A stretch of 32,500 nucleotides of DNA from Tubiluchus corallicola (taxonomy: Eukaryota; Priapulida; Priapulimorpha; Priapulimorphida; Tubiluchidae). Made by a program: the position numbers and the translations under genes. The notes beneath the pieces were generated by a model. It made no database searches. It was not told the origin of the DNA and saw only the letters and a list, made by a program, of their open reading frames with translations. Shown piece by piece: positions 1 to 12,800 of this stretch; position 1 is the first letter of the stretch; each line of letters begins with the position of its first letter. The stretch covers positions 1 through 32,500 of the forward strand of contig JAQGDQ010000658.1 of NCBI GenBank assembly GCA_030141605.1. Reading direction: 5' to 3'.

Positions 1-161
1 GGTTTATTTTACTGTTATACTTAAACTGCTTGTGGTGTGCTAAAGGAAAGAACAAGTCGCTCAGTATGTTGGGTTTATGTTACTGTTATCACTGTTTGTG
101 GTGTGCTAAAGGAAAGAACAAGTCGCTCAGTATGTTGGGTTTATTTTACTGTTATCACTTA
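1..161. repeat. 66-bp tandem repeat, about 2.5 copies
   Basis: The segment TGTGGTGTGCTAAAGGAAAG recurs at 31 and 97, and the following GGGTTTATKTTACTGTTATC part occurs three times. The array is cut by the window start. It lies in the intron upstream of exon 1. Confidence 0.85.
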
Positions 162-709
162 AACTTAGAAGAATATAACAGAGAAATTTGCAAAAATTAT
201 CTATAAAGTAGAAAGTTAATTTATACTCGCTTGAAAATAAGATAGAGCTCTCCTGATATTTGCCATGGTCATAACCGTAAAAAAAAGTTAAAATGCCCAA
301 AAAACTTAAAAAATTTCTTTATTTTTCTATTAATTCTATTAATTTTCTATTAGTTTATACTGCCGCAGTATAGGAATTTTCCGGCGCGGTCGTTGCCACC
401 ATTCACCTGAAGTTGTGACGAAACTAACAGACTTCAAAATTTTTCGTAAATGCAGTGCGGCTTTCCGTAAGCGCGTGCTGTTTAAACTAATTCAAACTTC
501 TGCAGCTCACCTAATGTTCATGCAAAAATATCGCAAAATCTAGTTATCTAATTTTTTATAAAAACTTAATTACTCTAATTAGAAAGACTGGCAGACTTTG
601 CACCTATGTAGGGGCAGAACTTTATTAATAGTTCTGTACCCTGTCTTATTGCAGTGTAAATAACGATTTTTTTCACATGTAAATAATGACACAACTCTAC
701 TATTTCTAG
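162..709. other. Intron sequence before exon 1, nothing recognised
   Basis: AT-rich unique-looking sequence with a slightly more GC-rich patch around 380-480. I see no exon, element end or promoter here; it is the 3' part of an intron that begins before the window. Confidence 0.5.
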
Positions 710-857
710 GTGCTACATTCACCATACCCGGGGAGGCTCTGCCCCAGTTTACGGAGCTGGCATTCGTATTGAACATCAGCAAAGTGAACAGAACCTCGCG
801 TACAGTGAAACAACTGCTACAAGCTGTTCCCGGACAAAGACCAAACATTCACATTGT
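710..857 (+). CDS. Exon 1 in window: REJ module strand region
   Basis: The acceptor is TATTTCTAG at 701-709 and the donor is GTAAGAG at 858. The exon is 148 nt and enters in phase 1 and leaves in phase 2. The frame reads [20 protein letters not shown], then NISKVNRTS, ending PNIHIV across the junction. In REJ domains a 'x-F-x-I-P-x-x-x-L' strand is followed by a short linker and a P-x-x-x-I-x-C strand; the cysteine comes from exon 2. Two N-glycosylation sequons (NIS, NRT) are present. Earlier exons of the gene must lie before the window. Confidence 0.82.
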
Positions 858-3800
858 GTAAGAGCAAGTGTTTAATTTTCCTGCTTCCTAAAATCTGATT
901 CTTCGCTGTTATTAGATTATTCAATCTCAGAGTGACAAAAAATGTCTTTTACATGCAGCACTAGTGCCATCTGCCTGAGGCGACGTAAACAGGGTACAAG
1001 TAACTAGTTCTTGTTCGCTTCTATTTCTGTACTACGAGTTCGTTGTTTTTGGGATAAATAAAGATTTAGTAGAAAATCAGAGCCGCGAACAAAAGCTGTA
1101 GTATTACTTTCCCTTGTGAGATAATGAGGTATAGTGTATAGGCTTTCTTCAAATATCAACTTTACAGAATGAGGTATCATGTGTAGGTTTTTCTGAAGTA
1201 TCTACTTTACAGAATGAGGTATCGTGTGTAGGTTTTTCTGAAGTATCAACTTTACAGAATGAGGTATCGTGTATTGGTTTTCTTGAAGTATCAACTTTAC
1301 AGAATGAGGTATTGTGTATAGGTTTTCTTGGAGTATCAACTTTACAGAAAGAGGTGTCGTGTATAGGTTTTCTTGGAGTATCGACTTTACAGGATGAGGT
1401 ATCATGTATAGGTTTTCTTGGAGTATCAACTTTATAGAATGAGGTATCCTGTATAGGTTTTCTTGGGGTATCAATTTTACAGAATGAGGTATCGTGTATA
1501 GGTTTTCTTGAAGTATCAACTTTACAGAATGAGGTATCATGTATAGGTTTTCTTGAAGTATCAACTTTACAGAATGAGGTATCGTGTATAGGTTTTCTTG
1601 GAGTATCAACTTTACAAGATGAGGTATCGTGTATAGATTTTCTTGAAGTATCAACTTTAGAGACTGAGGTATCGTGTATAGGTTTTCTTGAAGTATCAAC
1701 TTTACAGAATGAGGTATCGTGTATAGGTTTTCTTGAAGTATCAACTTTACAGAATGAGGTATCGTGTATAGGTTTTCTTGGAGTATCAACTTTAGAGACT
1801 GAGGTATCGTGTATAGGTTTTCTTGGAGTATCAACTTTAGAGACTGAGGTATCGTGTATAGGTTTTCTTGAAGTATCAACTTTACAGAATGAGGTATCGT
1901 GTATAGGTTTTCTTGGAGTATCAACTTTAGAGACTGAGGTATCGTGTATAGGTTTTCTTGAAGTATCAACTTTACAGAATGAGGTATCGTGTATAGTTTT
2001 TCTTGGAGTATCGACTTTACAGAATGAGGTATCATGTATAGGTATTCTTGAAGTATCAACTTTACAGAATGAGGTATCGTGTATAGGTTTTCTTGGAGTA
2101 TCGACTTTACAGGATGAGGTATCGTGTATAGGTTTTCTTGAAGTATCAACTTTACAGAATGAGGTATCATGTATAGGATTTCTTGGAGTATCAACTTTAC
2201 AGAATGAGGTATCGTGTATATGTTTTCTTGGAGTATCAACTTTACTGAATGAGGTATCCTGTATAGGTTTTCTTGAAGTATCAACTTTACAGAATGAGGT
2301 ATCCTGTATAGGTTTTCTTGGAGTATCGACTTTACAGAATGAGGTATCCTGTATAGGTTTTCTTGAAGTATCAACTTTACAGGATGAGGTATCGGGTATA
2401 GGTTTTCTTGGAGTATCAACTTTACAGAATGAGGTATCGTGTATAGGTTTTCTTGAAGTATCAACTTTACAGAATGAGGTATCGTGTATATGTTTTCTTG
2501 GAGTATCAACTTTACAGAATGAGGTATCCTGTATAGGTTTTCTTGAAGTATCAACTTTACAGAATGAGGTATCCCTTATAGGTTTTCTTGGAGTATCGAC
2601 TTTACAGGATGAGGTATCGTGTATAGGTTTTCTTGAAGTATCAACTTTACAGAATGAGGTATCATGTATAGGATTTCTTGGAGTATCAACTTTACAGAAT
2701 GAGGTATCGTGTATATGTTTTCTTGGAGTATCAACTTTACAGAATGAGGTATCCTGTATAGGTTTTCTTGAAGTATCAACTTTACAGAATGAGGTATCGT
2801 GTATAGGTTTTCTTGGAGTATCGACTTTACAGAATGAGGTATGTGTATAGGTTTTCTTGGAGTATCGACTTTACAGAATGAGGTATCATGTATAGGTTTT
2901 CTTGGAGTATCTGCTTTACAGAATGGTGCGTCATGTATAGGTTTTCTTAAAGTATCAACTTTACAGAATGAGGTATCGTGTATAGTTTTTTTTGGAGTAT
3001 CGACTTTACAGAATGAGGTATCGTGTATAGGTTTTCTTGGAGTATCAACTTTACAGAATGAGGTATCGTGTATAGGTTTTCTTGGAGTATCGACTTTACA
3101 AGATGAGGTATCATGTATAGGTTTTCTTGGAGTATCAACTTTACAGAATGAGGTGTCGTGTATAGGTTTTCTTGGAGTATCAACTTTAGAGATTGAGGTA
3201 TCGTGTATAGGTTTTCTTGGAGTATCAACTTTACAGAATGGTGCGTCATGTATAGGTTTTCTTGAAGTATCAACTTTACAGAATGAGGTATCATGTATAG
3301 GTTTTCTTGGAGTATCAACTTTAGAGACTGAGGTATCGTGTATAGGTTTTCTTGGATTATCAACGTTACAGAATGAGGTATCGTGTATAGGTTTTCTTGG
3401 AGTATCAACTTTACAGAATGAGGTATCGTGTATAGGTTTTCTTGAAGTATCAACTTTACAGAATGAGGTATCATGTATAAGTTTTCTTGGAGTATCAACT
3501 TTAGAGATTGAGGTATCCTGTATAGGTTTTCTTGAAGTATCAACTTTACAGAATGAGGTATCATGTATAGGTTTTCTTGAAGTATCAACTTTACAGAATG
3601 AGGTATCGTGTATAGGTTTTCTTGGAGTATCAACTTTACAGAATGAGGTATCGTGTATAGATTTTCTTGAAGTATCAACTTAACCCTTGTTGGATTTTGC
3701 CATTTATTATTTAGTGTTTTGCATAATTGTATTACCACATGCGTATTTTCCCCAATTTTGAATTTCTGTTATTGACCAGGTAATGAAGTTTAGTACAGCC

Positions 3801-6800
3801 ATTGCACGTATGTTTTGCAGTTGTATGTCAAACTGTGCCGGAAAGGTTGTGCGCGAACATTACCTCGCACTTGCCGTCGAATGTATAAGCTGCAGCGAGG
3901 CCGCAAGTTCGAATGCCACTTACGAATGGTCGGTGCAACCTCGTGAAGATTTCGCAAATCTGTCCAGCATTGATTACGAAGCGGACGTAGATGTGAGTCC
4001 GGAAGGCGACCATATCACTATTCGTAAGAATGCACTCAGTGTAGGAGTGCATTATGTGGTAAAAGTGAAAGGTAGGATCTTATATCATCTCATATATGAG
4101 CTTCATTCATTACATCATTCCATTTTAAGCACTAATGTTTTTTTGTCACGATTCACTCTAAATTTTCAGATTATTTCCATTACTTTTTTTTCTTTCACTG
4201 TGCGGGACAATCTAACAAGCCCTGCTTTTTGATTGCCCGCAACACATTTACATTCGTGTATAAGTGAACAGTGTTTGAGGCTTTTCCTGTGCAGTATTTC
4301 TTATTTGTATTATGTTCATTGTAGGCCCTTTCACTATATATTGTACATGAAACTATTGTAAATGTGTAATGTGAAAAAAATGACTTATGACTTATTTACG
4401 TCTGTTGCAAAGTTATGATATGTAAATCTAATGATTTGGAATTTGTATGTCATTCATGTGTTTTATATACGTAAATATCTTAAATAAAACATGCTACATG
4501 TACAAATAAATCATTTACATAAACATTGGTATGAGACGTGATGTTCAATTCAATTTAATTCAATTTCAATTTATTTATCTCTTTATAATGTTACAGTAAA
4601 ACATGATTAATAAAAGAATCTCTAATCCATTTTGAAAAATGGTTAAAATATATATTATATTATATTATATTATATTATATTATATTATATTATATTATAT
4701 TATATTATATTATATTATATTATATTATATTATATTATATTATATTATATTATATTATATTATATTATATTATATTATATTATATTATATTATATTATAT
4801 TATATTATATTATATTATATTATATTATATTATATTATATTATATTATATTATATTATATTATATTATATTATATTATATTATATTATATTATAAATATA
4901 TAAAATGTATAGATAGATCTAGCACTAGAGGAAGGATAGCGAAAAGACTGTAAAGTCACCTAGTCTGCTATCCTTTACCGAATATAGATAAAAAGATTTT
5001 TTAGACACTGATGGGCAGTAATGTTATCAGTTTAATTTAGGAAACATTAGTAATTTTTAAAATTATGACATTTTCTATATAATCCAGAGAAAAGAATATA
5101 CATGTACTTTAATTAGCGGGCAACAAAATAAGGTCAATCTTGATTAAACTAAGAATTGTATTTAGATTTTATGTGAAATACAGGTCAAAATTGTTATGAA
5201 ATAATAAGAACACTTTGGGTTAATAATGATATTAATAAAGTTGATAATTTGCTATTAGAGTTGCGCTTAAATCTGCTAATTATCAAGTAATTATGAAATT
5301 GTTTCCTTTCCAGAGTAATTCAGTTAATTTGGTTTGATTTCTGAGCAAAAGATTGTGGGTTCAATTCTGAGGTTTGGTAATGAAGGAAGATTTTGTTTCG
5401 CTGGATAAATAGTTAATTGTTTGCTCACTGTGCGTGAGCACAGCGTGAAGTTGAAATTTGAATTATAGCATTTTCGTATATCGCACAGAATGTTGTACAG
5501 TAGCGCCGTACTTCAATTTTCGCTTTTACAAACACTTGTGACACGCTCGTGGAATATTTGTGCTGTTGGAAATTATGTTAGTTTGTGACGTCATCAATAG
5601 GCCCCGCTGTTAATTAAGTTTTTAATCTTTTATTTAATTATGAGAAACGGTCTTGTAATATTAATTGCATTAAATTGCGTATGTTTAGTTATTGCTGTCA
5701 CTCCTAAGAACTTTGGAATGACCAAGAATTTTGTTTCTGTTTTGCCGTCGCCATGAACATTGATTAGATAAACCATTACCGTTGCCTGGCCAAGTCAACT
5801 TGTCAGAGCGCATCAATAACTTCGCTAATGATTTTTTCTCACGATTTTGTAATTTTTTTCTAGGTGGTCCAGAGGGTTTAGATGCAGGAATTGCTATCTA
5901 TCATTTTGAGGTTAACGATAGACCGCAGCCAGGTAGTTGTTCATTTGGACCTGAGGAAGGTAAGTTGACTTCTGAAATGTACCGTTTTATCTCACTCTGT
6001 ACTGTCCTTTTACCCATTTCATCAAGAATGACCAAGAATGCTCTAACACTCCAAATCCAAACATCAAGTCCAGACACAAGTGTGTACATTAGTTGTTTAT
6101 TCTGTTAAGAATATAGAAATGTAAATAAGTAAATTGTTGCATGTTTTATGAAAATAATAACTTCAAATTAGTACATACACAAACAAATTACGTAAAGTAA
6201 CATTTTGCATATGCAGTTAATTTCAGTAGCTAATCAGAACAGCAAAAATTATTAAATTAAATAAAAGCAGCTTACATCCTTGTCCAAACATTAGAGCACC
6301 ATTAGAAAACTGTAACAGACAAAAAAACACCAGTTGCAACTGCAGACAGCAGGAAACAATAATTCAGTTAACAAGACACAAATCTATAAATTACATGTGA
6401 CCAGACCCAACATATCAAGGCCAAGTGTCTGCAGCATTTCACAAAGCCAGGTACCTAAAGTCATCAACCATGAAATCATCAGACAGGTAAGTTGAGGTAA
6501 CTGCCTGCTGGCCTCGGAGAGCATCACTGTCCAGTACAGTCCTTACGCATCAAGCTGTTGACTTAGCAGCCTCTACATCCCACCGTTGTTTTCGACTGCC
6601 TATGTGCAATACGAGGGTAAAAATGATAAATACCGCACAGACAGAAAAACACATTGCTATTATTTACACTAGATGCATTCAATCAATTATTGGTGACGCT
6701 AGACTCACACAATCAATTATTGGTGACACGAGATGCATACAATCAATTATTGGTGACACTAGATGCATACAATCAATTATTGGTGACACTAGATGCATAC

Positions 6801-9800
6801 AATCAATTATTGGTGACACTAGATGCATACAATCAATTATTGGCGACACTAGATGCATACAATCAATTATTCGTGACACTAGACTCATACAATCAATTAT
6901 TGGTGACACTAGACTCATACAATCAATTATTGGTGACACTAGACTCGTACAATCAATTATTGGTGACACTAGACTCATACAATCAATTATTGGTGACACT
7001 AGACTCATACAATCAATTATTGGTGACACTAGACACATACAATCAATTATTGGTGACACTAGATGCATACAATCAATTATTGGTGACACTAGACTCATAC
7101 AATCAATTATTGGTGACACTAGACGAATACAATCAATTATTCGTGACACTAGACTCATACAATCAATTATTGGTGACACTAGACTCATACAATCAATTAT
7201 TCGTGACACTAGACGCATACAATCAATTATTCGTGACACTAGACGCATACAATCAATTATTGGTGACACTAGACTCATACAATCTATTATTGGTGACACT
7301 AGATGCATACAATCAATTATTGGTGACACTAGACTCATACAATCAATTATTGGTGACACTAGACGCATACAATCAATTATTGGTGACACTAGACTCATAC
7401 AATCAATTATTGGTGACACTAGATGCATACAATCAATTATTGGTGACACTAGATGCATACAATCAATTATTGGTGACACTAGATGCATACAATCAATTAT
7501 TGGTGACACTAGACTCATACAATCAATTATTCGTGACACTAGACGAATACAATCAATTATTCGTGACACTAGACTCATACAATCAATTATTGGTGACACT
7601 AGACGAATACAATCAATTATTGGTGACACTAGACTCATACAATCAATTATTGGTGACACTAGACGAATACAATCAATTATTCGTGACACTAGACTCATGC
7701 AATCAATTATTGGTGACACTAGACTCATACAATCAATTATTGGTGACACTAGACTCATACAATCAATTATTGGTGACACTAGACGCATACAATCAATTAT
7801 TGGTGACACTAGACTCATACAATCAATTATTGGTGACACTAGATGCATACAATCAATTATTGGTGACACTAGATGCATACAATCAATTATTGGTGACACT
7901 AGATGCATACAATCAATTATTGGTGACACTAGACTCATACAATCTATTATTGGTGACACTAGATGCATACAATCAATTATTCGTGACACTAGACTCATAC
8001 AATCAATTATTGGTGACACTAGCTCAGCTCCATCAATGTGATCAATAACTGACTCTCTTGGCGCACACTCCACTGTCCTCTTAAACAGAAGGGACACCAA
8101 CAACAAGAACATAGGTAGTAATAGGTTATGACTAACAGAAATTGTAGGGTAAATTCAAGTAGTAAAGGGGATTATGCATTAAATGAAAGCAGGATGATAT
8201 TTGATATCCCAAGCCATTTTGAAGCAGAGTAAAAAGAGTACATTTTCACATGTATAATAACGCCAAAGTGTTTCTGATTATTAACAGTGGGCGAGCACAT
8301 CTAGCGATGGGTTCACAATTGAACATAATTTGAACAGCGCAAATGGTCCTTTAGCGTGTTTGCACATGTTTGCAAAAGTAAAACACTTTTACAGGCATTT
8401 AGTATAATGCACAAAAACTATGAGGCAAATTTCGAGTTCAATAATTAGATATTAAGTTCATCGCTGTGCTCGTGCATGAATTTTCGAACTTATGCACTAC
8501 GTCACAACTGAACACTTTTCTTTCAAGTAAGAAGATAAAGTTCATCTAGACCGTCTGCAGAAGTTCGATAAAAACAGTAATTACACGCTACTTAAGCTGA
8601 GTTGACAACATTTTCTTATATTTCATTTAAGTAAATGTTGAAAAATGACAATAGGATGTTGGTTCTTCTATTTCTTGCCATCCAGACAAGAAAGTGCTGT
8701 TTCTAGGTGCGGGAGAAAAGATTCAGATTTTTTTATTTGTTTAGATTTTAAGCATGCTGCTGATAGTCTATTAAACAACACTAAGGTGACGAAGGCAAAT
8801 GGCAACGATGCCAAAGCAAATTGTGTTATATCATGGAGTGAGTCTTTAAATTCTATGAGCAAATTATTTTTTGTGGATTATTTAAACAGAATTTTGAAAC
8901 GAAAACTTATTTAGAAAATATTTGTAATAATAAAGACAGAAAGGGCTTGACAAAGTTTAGAAACAGTGCTCATCGTTTGGCTTTTGAAGCTGGTAGATAA
9001 CCACCTTTAAGACCACCTTTTCCATATAAAAATCGTGTTTCTAGTGTCTGCGATCTTGTTGCAGATGAATGCCATTCTTATTGCACTGCTGAAGACATAA
9101 CGTTGCACGTGACTTTATGTTGAGCACGGTTTCTCAGTATGTTCCTGTTTTAATGCTTTAATTGAGAATGAAATCTGTTTTGTTTGAGACAGCCACAAAA
9201 TACTGTAATACAAATGTGCAGTGGTAAAATTTATCCGAACGTGTATGTAATCTATTGTATGAAATGTTTATTATTGTTTTGATTGGACCTGTTGGTCATA
9301 TGTCAATAAACTATCTATCTATTGTATGAAATGTTTATTATAGTTTTGATCAGCCCTGTTGGTCATATGTCAATAAAGTATCTATCAATTGTATGAAATG
9401 TTTATTATTGTTTTGATCAGCCATGTTGGCCAAATGTCAATAAAGTATCTATCAATTGTATGAAATGTTTATTATAGTTTTGATCAGCCATGTTGGCCAT
9501 ATGTCAATAAACTATCTATCCTGACAGAGTGTAAGGTTTGATGGTTAAGGCGTCTAGTTATGATGCCTCGGCACTTAAGAGAAATCGATAATTAGCCTTA
9601 TTGGCTGCTTTTGTTCCCCCGTACATGTCTGGTACTGAGCTCTGGATTGGCAACTCAGCGCAGTCACAACTCGACTACTGCTCCTTATGAAAAACCCTGG
9701 TATTCAAAGCCAGAACCTCTGGATTGGCAACTCAGCGCAGTCACAACTCGACTACCGCTCCTTATGAAAAACCCTGGTATTCAAACCCAGAACCTCTGGA

Positions 9801-12800
9801 TTGGCCACTCAGCGTAGTCACAACTCGACTACCGCTCCTTACGAAAAACCCTGGCATTCAAACCCAGAACCTCTGGATTGGCCACTCAGTGCAGTCACAA
9901 CTCGACTACCGCTCCTTATGAAAAACCCTGGCATTCAAACCCAGAACCTCTGGATTGGCAACTCAGCGTAGTCACAACCTGACTACCGCTCCTTACGAAA
10001 AACCCTGGCATTCAAACCCAGAACCTCTGGATTGGCCACTCAGTGCAGTCACAACTCGACTACCGCTCCTTATGAAAAACCCTGGCATTCAAATCCAGAA
10101 CCTCTGGATTGGCCACTCAGTGCAGTCACAACTCGACTACCGCTCCTTATGAAAAACCCTGGCATTCAAACCCAGAACTTCTGGATTGGCAACTCAGTGC
10201 AGTCACAACTCGACTACCGCTCCTTATGAAAAACCCTGGTATTCAAACCCAGAACCTCTGGATTGGCAACTCAGCGTAGTCACAACTCGACTACCGCTCC
10301 TTATGAAAAACCCTGGCATTCAAACCCAGAACACTCAGTGCAGTCACAACTCGACTACGCTCCTTATGAAAACCCTGGCATTCAAACCAGAACTCTGGAT
10401 TGGCCACTCAGTGCAGTCACAACTCGACTACCGCTCCTTATGAAAAACCCTGGTATTCAAACCCAGAACCTCTGGATTTGCAACTCAGTGCAGTCACAAC
10501 TCGACTACCGCTCCTTATGAAAAACCCTGGCATTCAAACCCAGAACCTCTAGATTTGCAACTCAGTGCAGTCACAACTCGACTACCGCTCCTTACGATAA
10601 ACCCTGACATTCAAACCCAGAACCTCTGGATTGGCAACTCAGTGCAGTCACAACTCGACTACCGCTCCTTACAAAAAACCCTGATATTCAAACCCAGAAC
10701 CTCTGGATTGGCAACTCAGCACAGTCACAACTCGACTACCGCTCCTTACGATAAACCTTGACATTCAAACCCAGAACCTCTGGATTGGCAACTCAGTGCA
10801 GTCACAACTGGACTACCGCTCCTTACAAAAAACCCTGACATTCAAACCTAGAACCTCTGGATTGGCCACTCAGCGCAGTCACAACTCGACTACCGCTCCT
10901 TGCAAAAAACCCTGACATTCATACTCAGAACCTCTGGATTTGCAACTCAGCGCAGTCACAACTCGACTACCGCTCCTTGCAGCAATAATAATGTGTAAAA
11001 AACCCGATATGCTTGCTAGCTATTTCTACAATGCCTTTGCTTTGTTCCAGGTATGACCCTGAGTACGGAGTTTTCAATGAGCTGTACCAGGTTTGTCGAT
11101 CAAGATACTCCGCTGATTTACGAGTTCTACTTTGATACGCATGGAAAATCTGCTGGCGAAGATATGACAAAAGGTGAGTTATTGTAAAACCAGAAATAAA
11201 AATGAACATGCTAGATTATTACGAATATTTAGACATTGTTTTGTTCAACATCTTTCGACCAAGGCCTGCCATAGGTATAACTTAGTCTTTATTAACCCTT
11301 TCAGTCCCAAATTATTTTTTAATGAGAAAAAAATTTTGGCTTGGTACTTTTGTTCAGTTTGTCCATCTTGTTTACACATAATTATTTTTTTCTACCTGTG
11401 CCCATATGCTAAATATAGCCTGTATCCCACTGGATACATTGGGATTCAATGGAAGCATAAAATGTGCTTCATTTTCCAACTGCTGATAATTTTTTAAAGT
11501 ATTTAAGACATTTAGTATGCACGCTATACTGATCTGTACAAAGTCGTCTCTAAAGTACTTTACCTTGCACAGTTTTTTATGCTATGTAGATTTTTTAGTT
11601 TGCCATTTTATCACCGTTTTTAGTCTATTGTTATTGGCTTAAATCAAAATAACTCCTAACAGATCAAATAACCGTCATTTTTAAAATTTTATTAATTTTA
11701 AAGGCAGAAAATATTCTCGTATCCCACGAGATACAACGGGTATGAAAGGGTTAAATTTCTACAAGATTACCTTGTCCGCTAGATGATAGTGGTTTTAAGA
11801 CATTTTGTACACATTTGTGGTCAAAACTGAGGACATTTTTTTCATTAGGAAGTTTGAAATGCGTTTCAAGATGCGAGCGCATTGTTATAATAGTTTTTGC
11901 TGCGATTTCTTTAAAGCGCGGGTTTCCAACTTTGGCGTCGCAGAATATGATGCAGGGTTCTGGAAAGGGGTTGCCGTCAACCAAACATTGGGAATCACTG
12001 CTTTGAAGCAATTGTGATTCAGTGGTGTGTGTACATGGGTGTCCTTGATCTGTATTCTCAAACTGTAGTTTGAAATTGATATTATCATTATAATGTAACG
12101 TTCAAAAAACTAAGTATGTGGTGCAAGAGTATTCGAACAGCCAAACAGGTTCTCGGGAGTGCTCTAATTATCGGTGCGAATTTTACGCTGCGCTTTTAGG
12201 GTTTCATGCTAAGCATAATACACATTGCATAAATGATTGGGGAGTTCTTTAGCACTTATTAAATACTGCTGCAAACATTCTGTCTGTTGTGCTGTTTCTT
12301 CTTCTGAAAATTATGAACTATTTGTAATGTTCTTCGAGTGCCAGATGGCTTGCTTGTGCAAGATGATAGTAAATTATTGTGCAATAATCATCTGTTCATT
12401 TTCTTAAAGTACTGCATATTCGCTGTTAATAATTTTGTGACTGTTTGTAGCGACACTGCTGTACTACAGTTTCGATCCTGTTCTTCCTCCAAATTTCCTG
12501 CCACCTGGTGCTGCAGAAAGGAATTACACGGCCGCAGTTTTTATATTAGCGTTTGATGCATATGGATCGGCTACGAAACAAGAATTTGAAGTGGTAGTAA
12601 GTAATATATTCATTGACACATTACAGAAACTAAAAGTTACATATCTTCGTGGTGAATAAACCCTGATTTGCGTTTCTATGCAAATCTCTACGGGATGCCC
12701 ACACTGTATCTCGACACTAGGCGGAGGAGCTGCACAAGCAGCCCACGGCTAGAGGGCGGTGGAGGTCAAGTGACCCAACGGCCATGTGTAGAGGAGTAAA

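Noticed and set aside
1202-2554. 450-residue minus-strand frame of 15-residue repeats (and similar frames at 2576-2779, 2841-3683, 2947-3738)
   Set aside because: These are frames through the 45-bp minisatellite. They exist on both strands because the unit length is divisible by 3 and lacks stops; they lack a start context and lie in intron 1.
3783-4232. 149-residue gene starting at ATG 3783
   Set aside because: The REJ pattern begins after the acceptor at 3820 and ends at the donor at 4072; the flanking parts are intron-like and the exon phases match only with these borders.
6602-8112. Three long overlapping frames (464-479 residues) with 10-residue repeats
   Set aside because: Products of the 30-bp array. 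The plus and minus frames are equally open, and substitutions change residues freely, so there is no sign of protein selection.
8289-8480. MITE bounded by GAGCAC/GTGCTC words
   Set aside because: The inverted match is short and imperfect and no target duplication is visible.
8645-8914. 89-residue plus-strand frame
   Set aside because: No family resemblance, no splice sites in a phase compatible with exons 3 and 4, and an AT-rich intron context; a chance frame or an old element relic remains possible.
9636-10980. CRISPR-like array of regular repeats
   Set aside because: The 77-bp units are contiguous with no unique spacers, and the sequence is eukaryotic.
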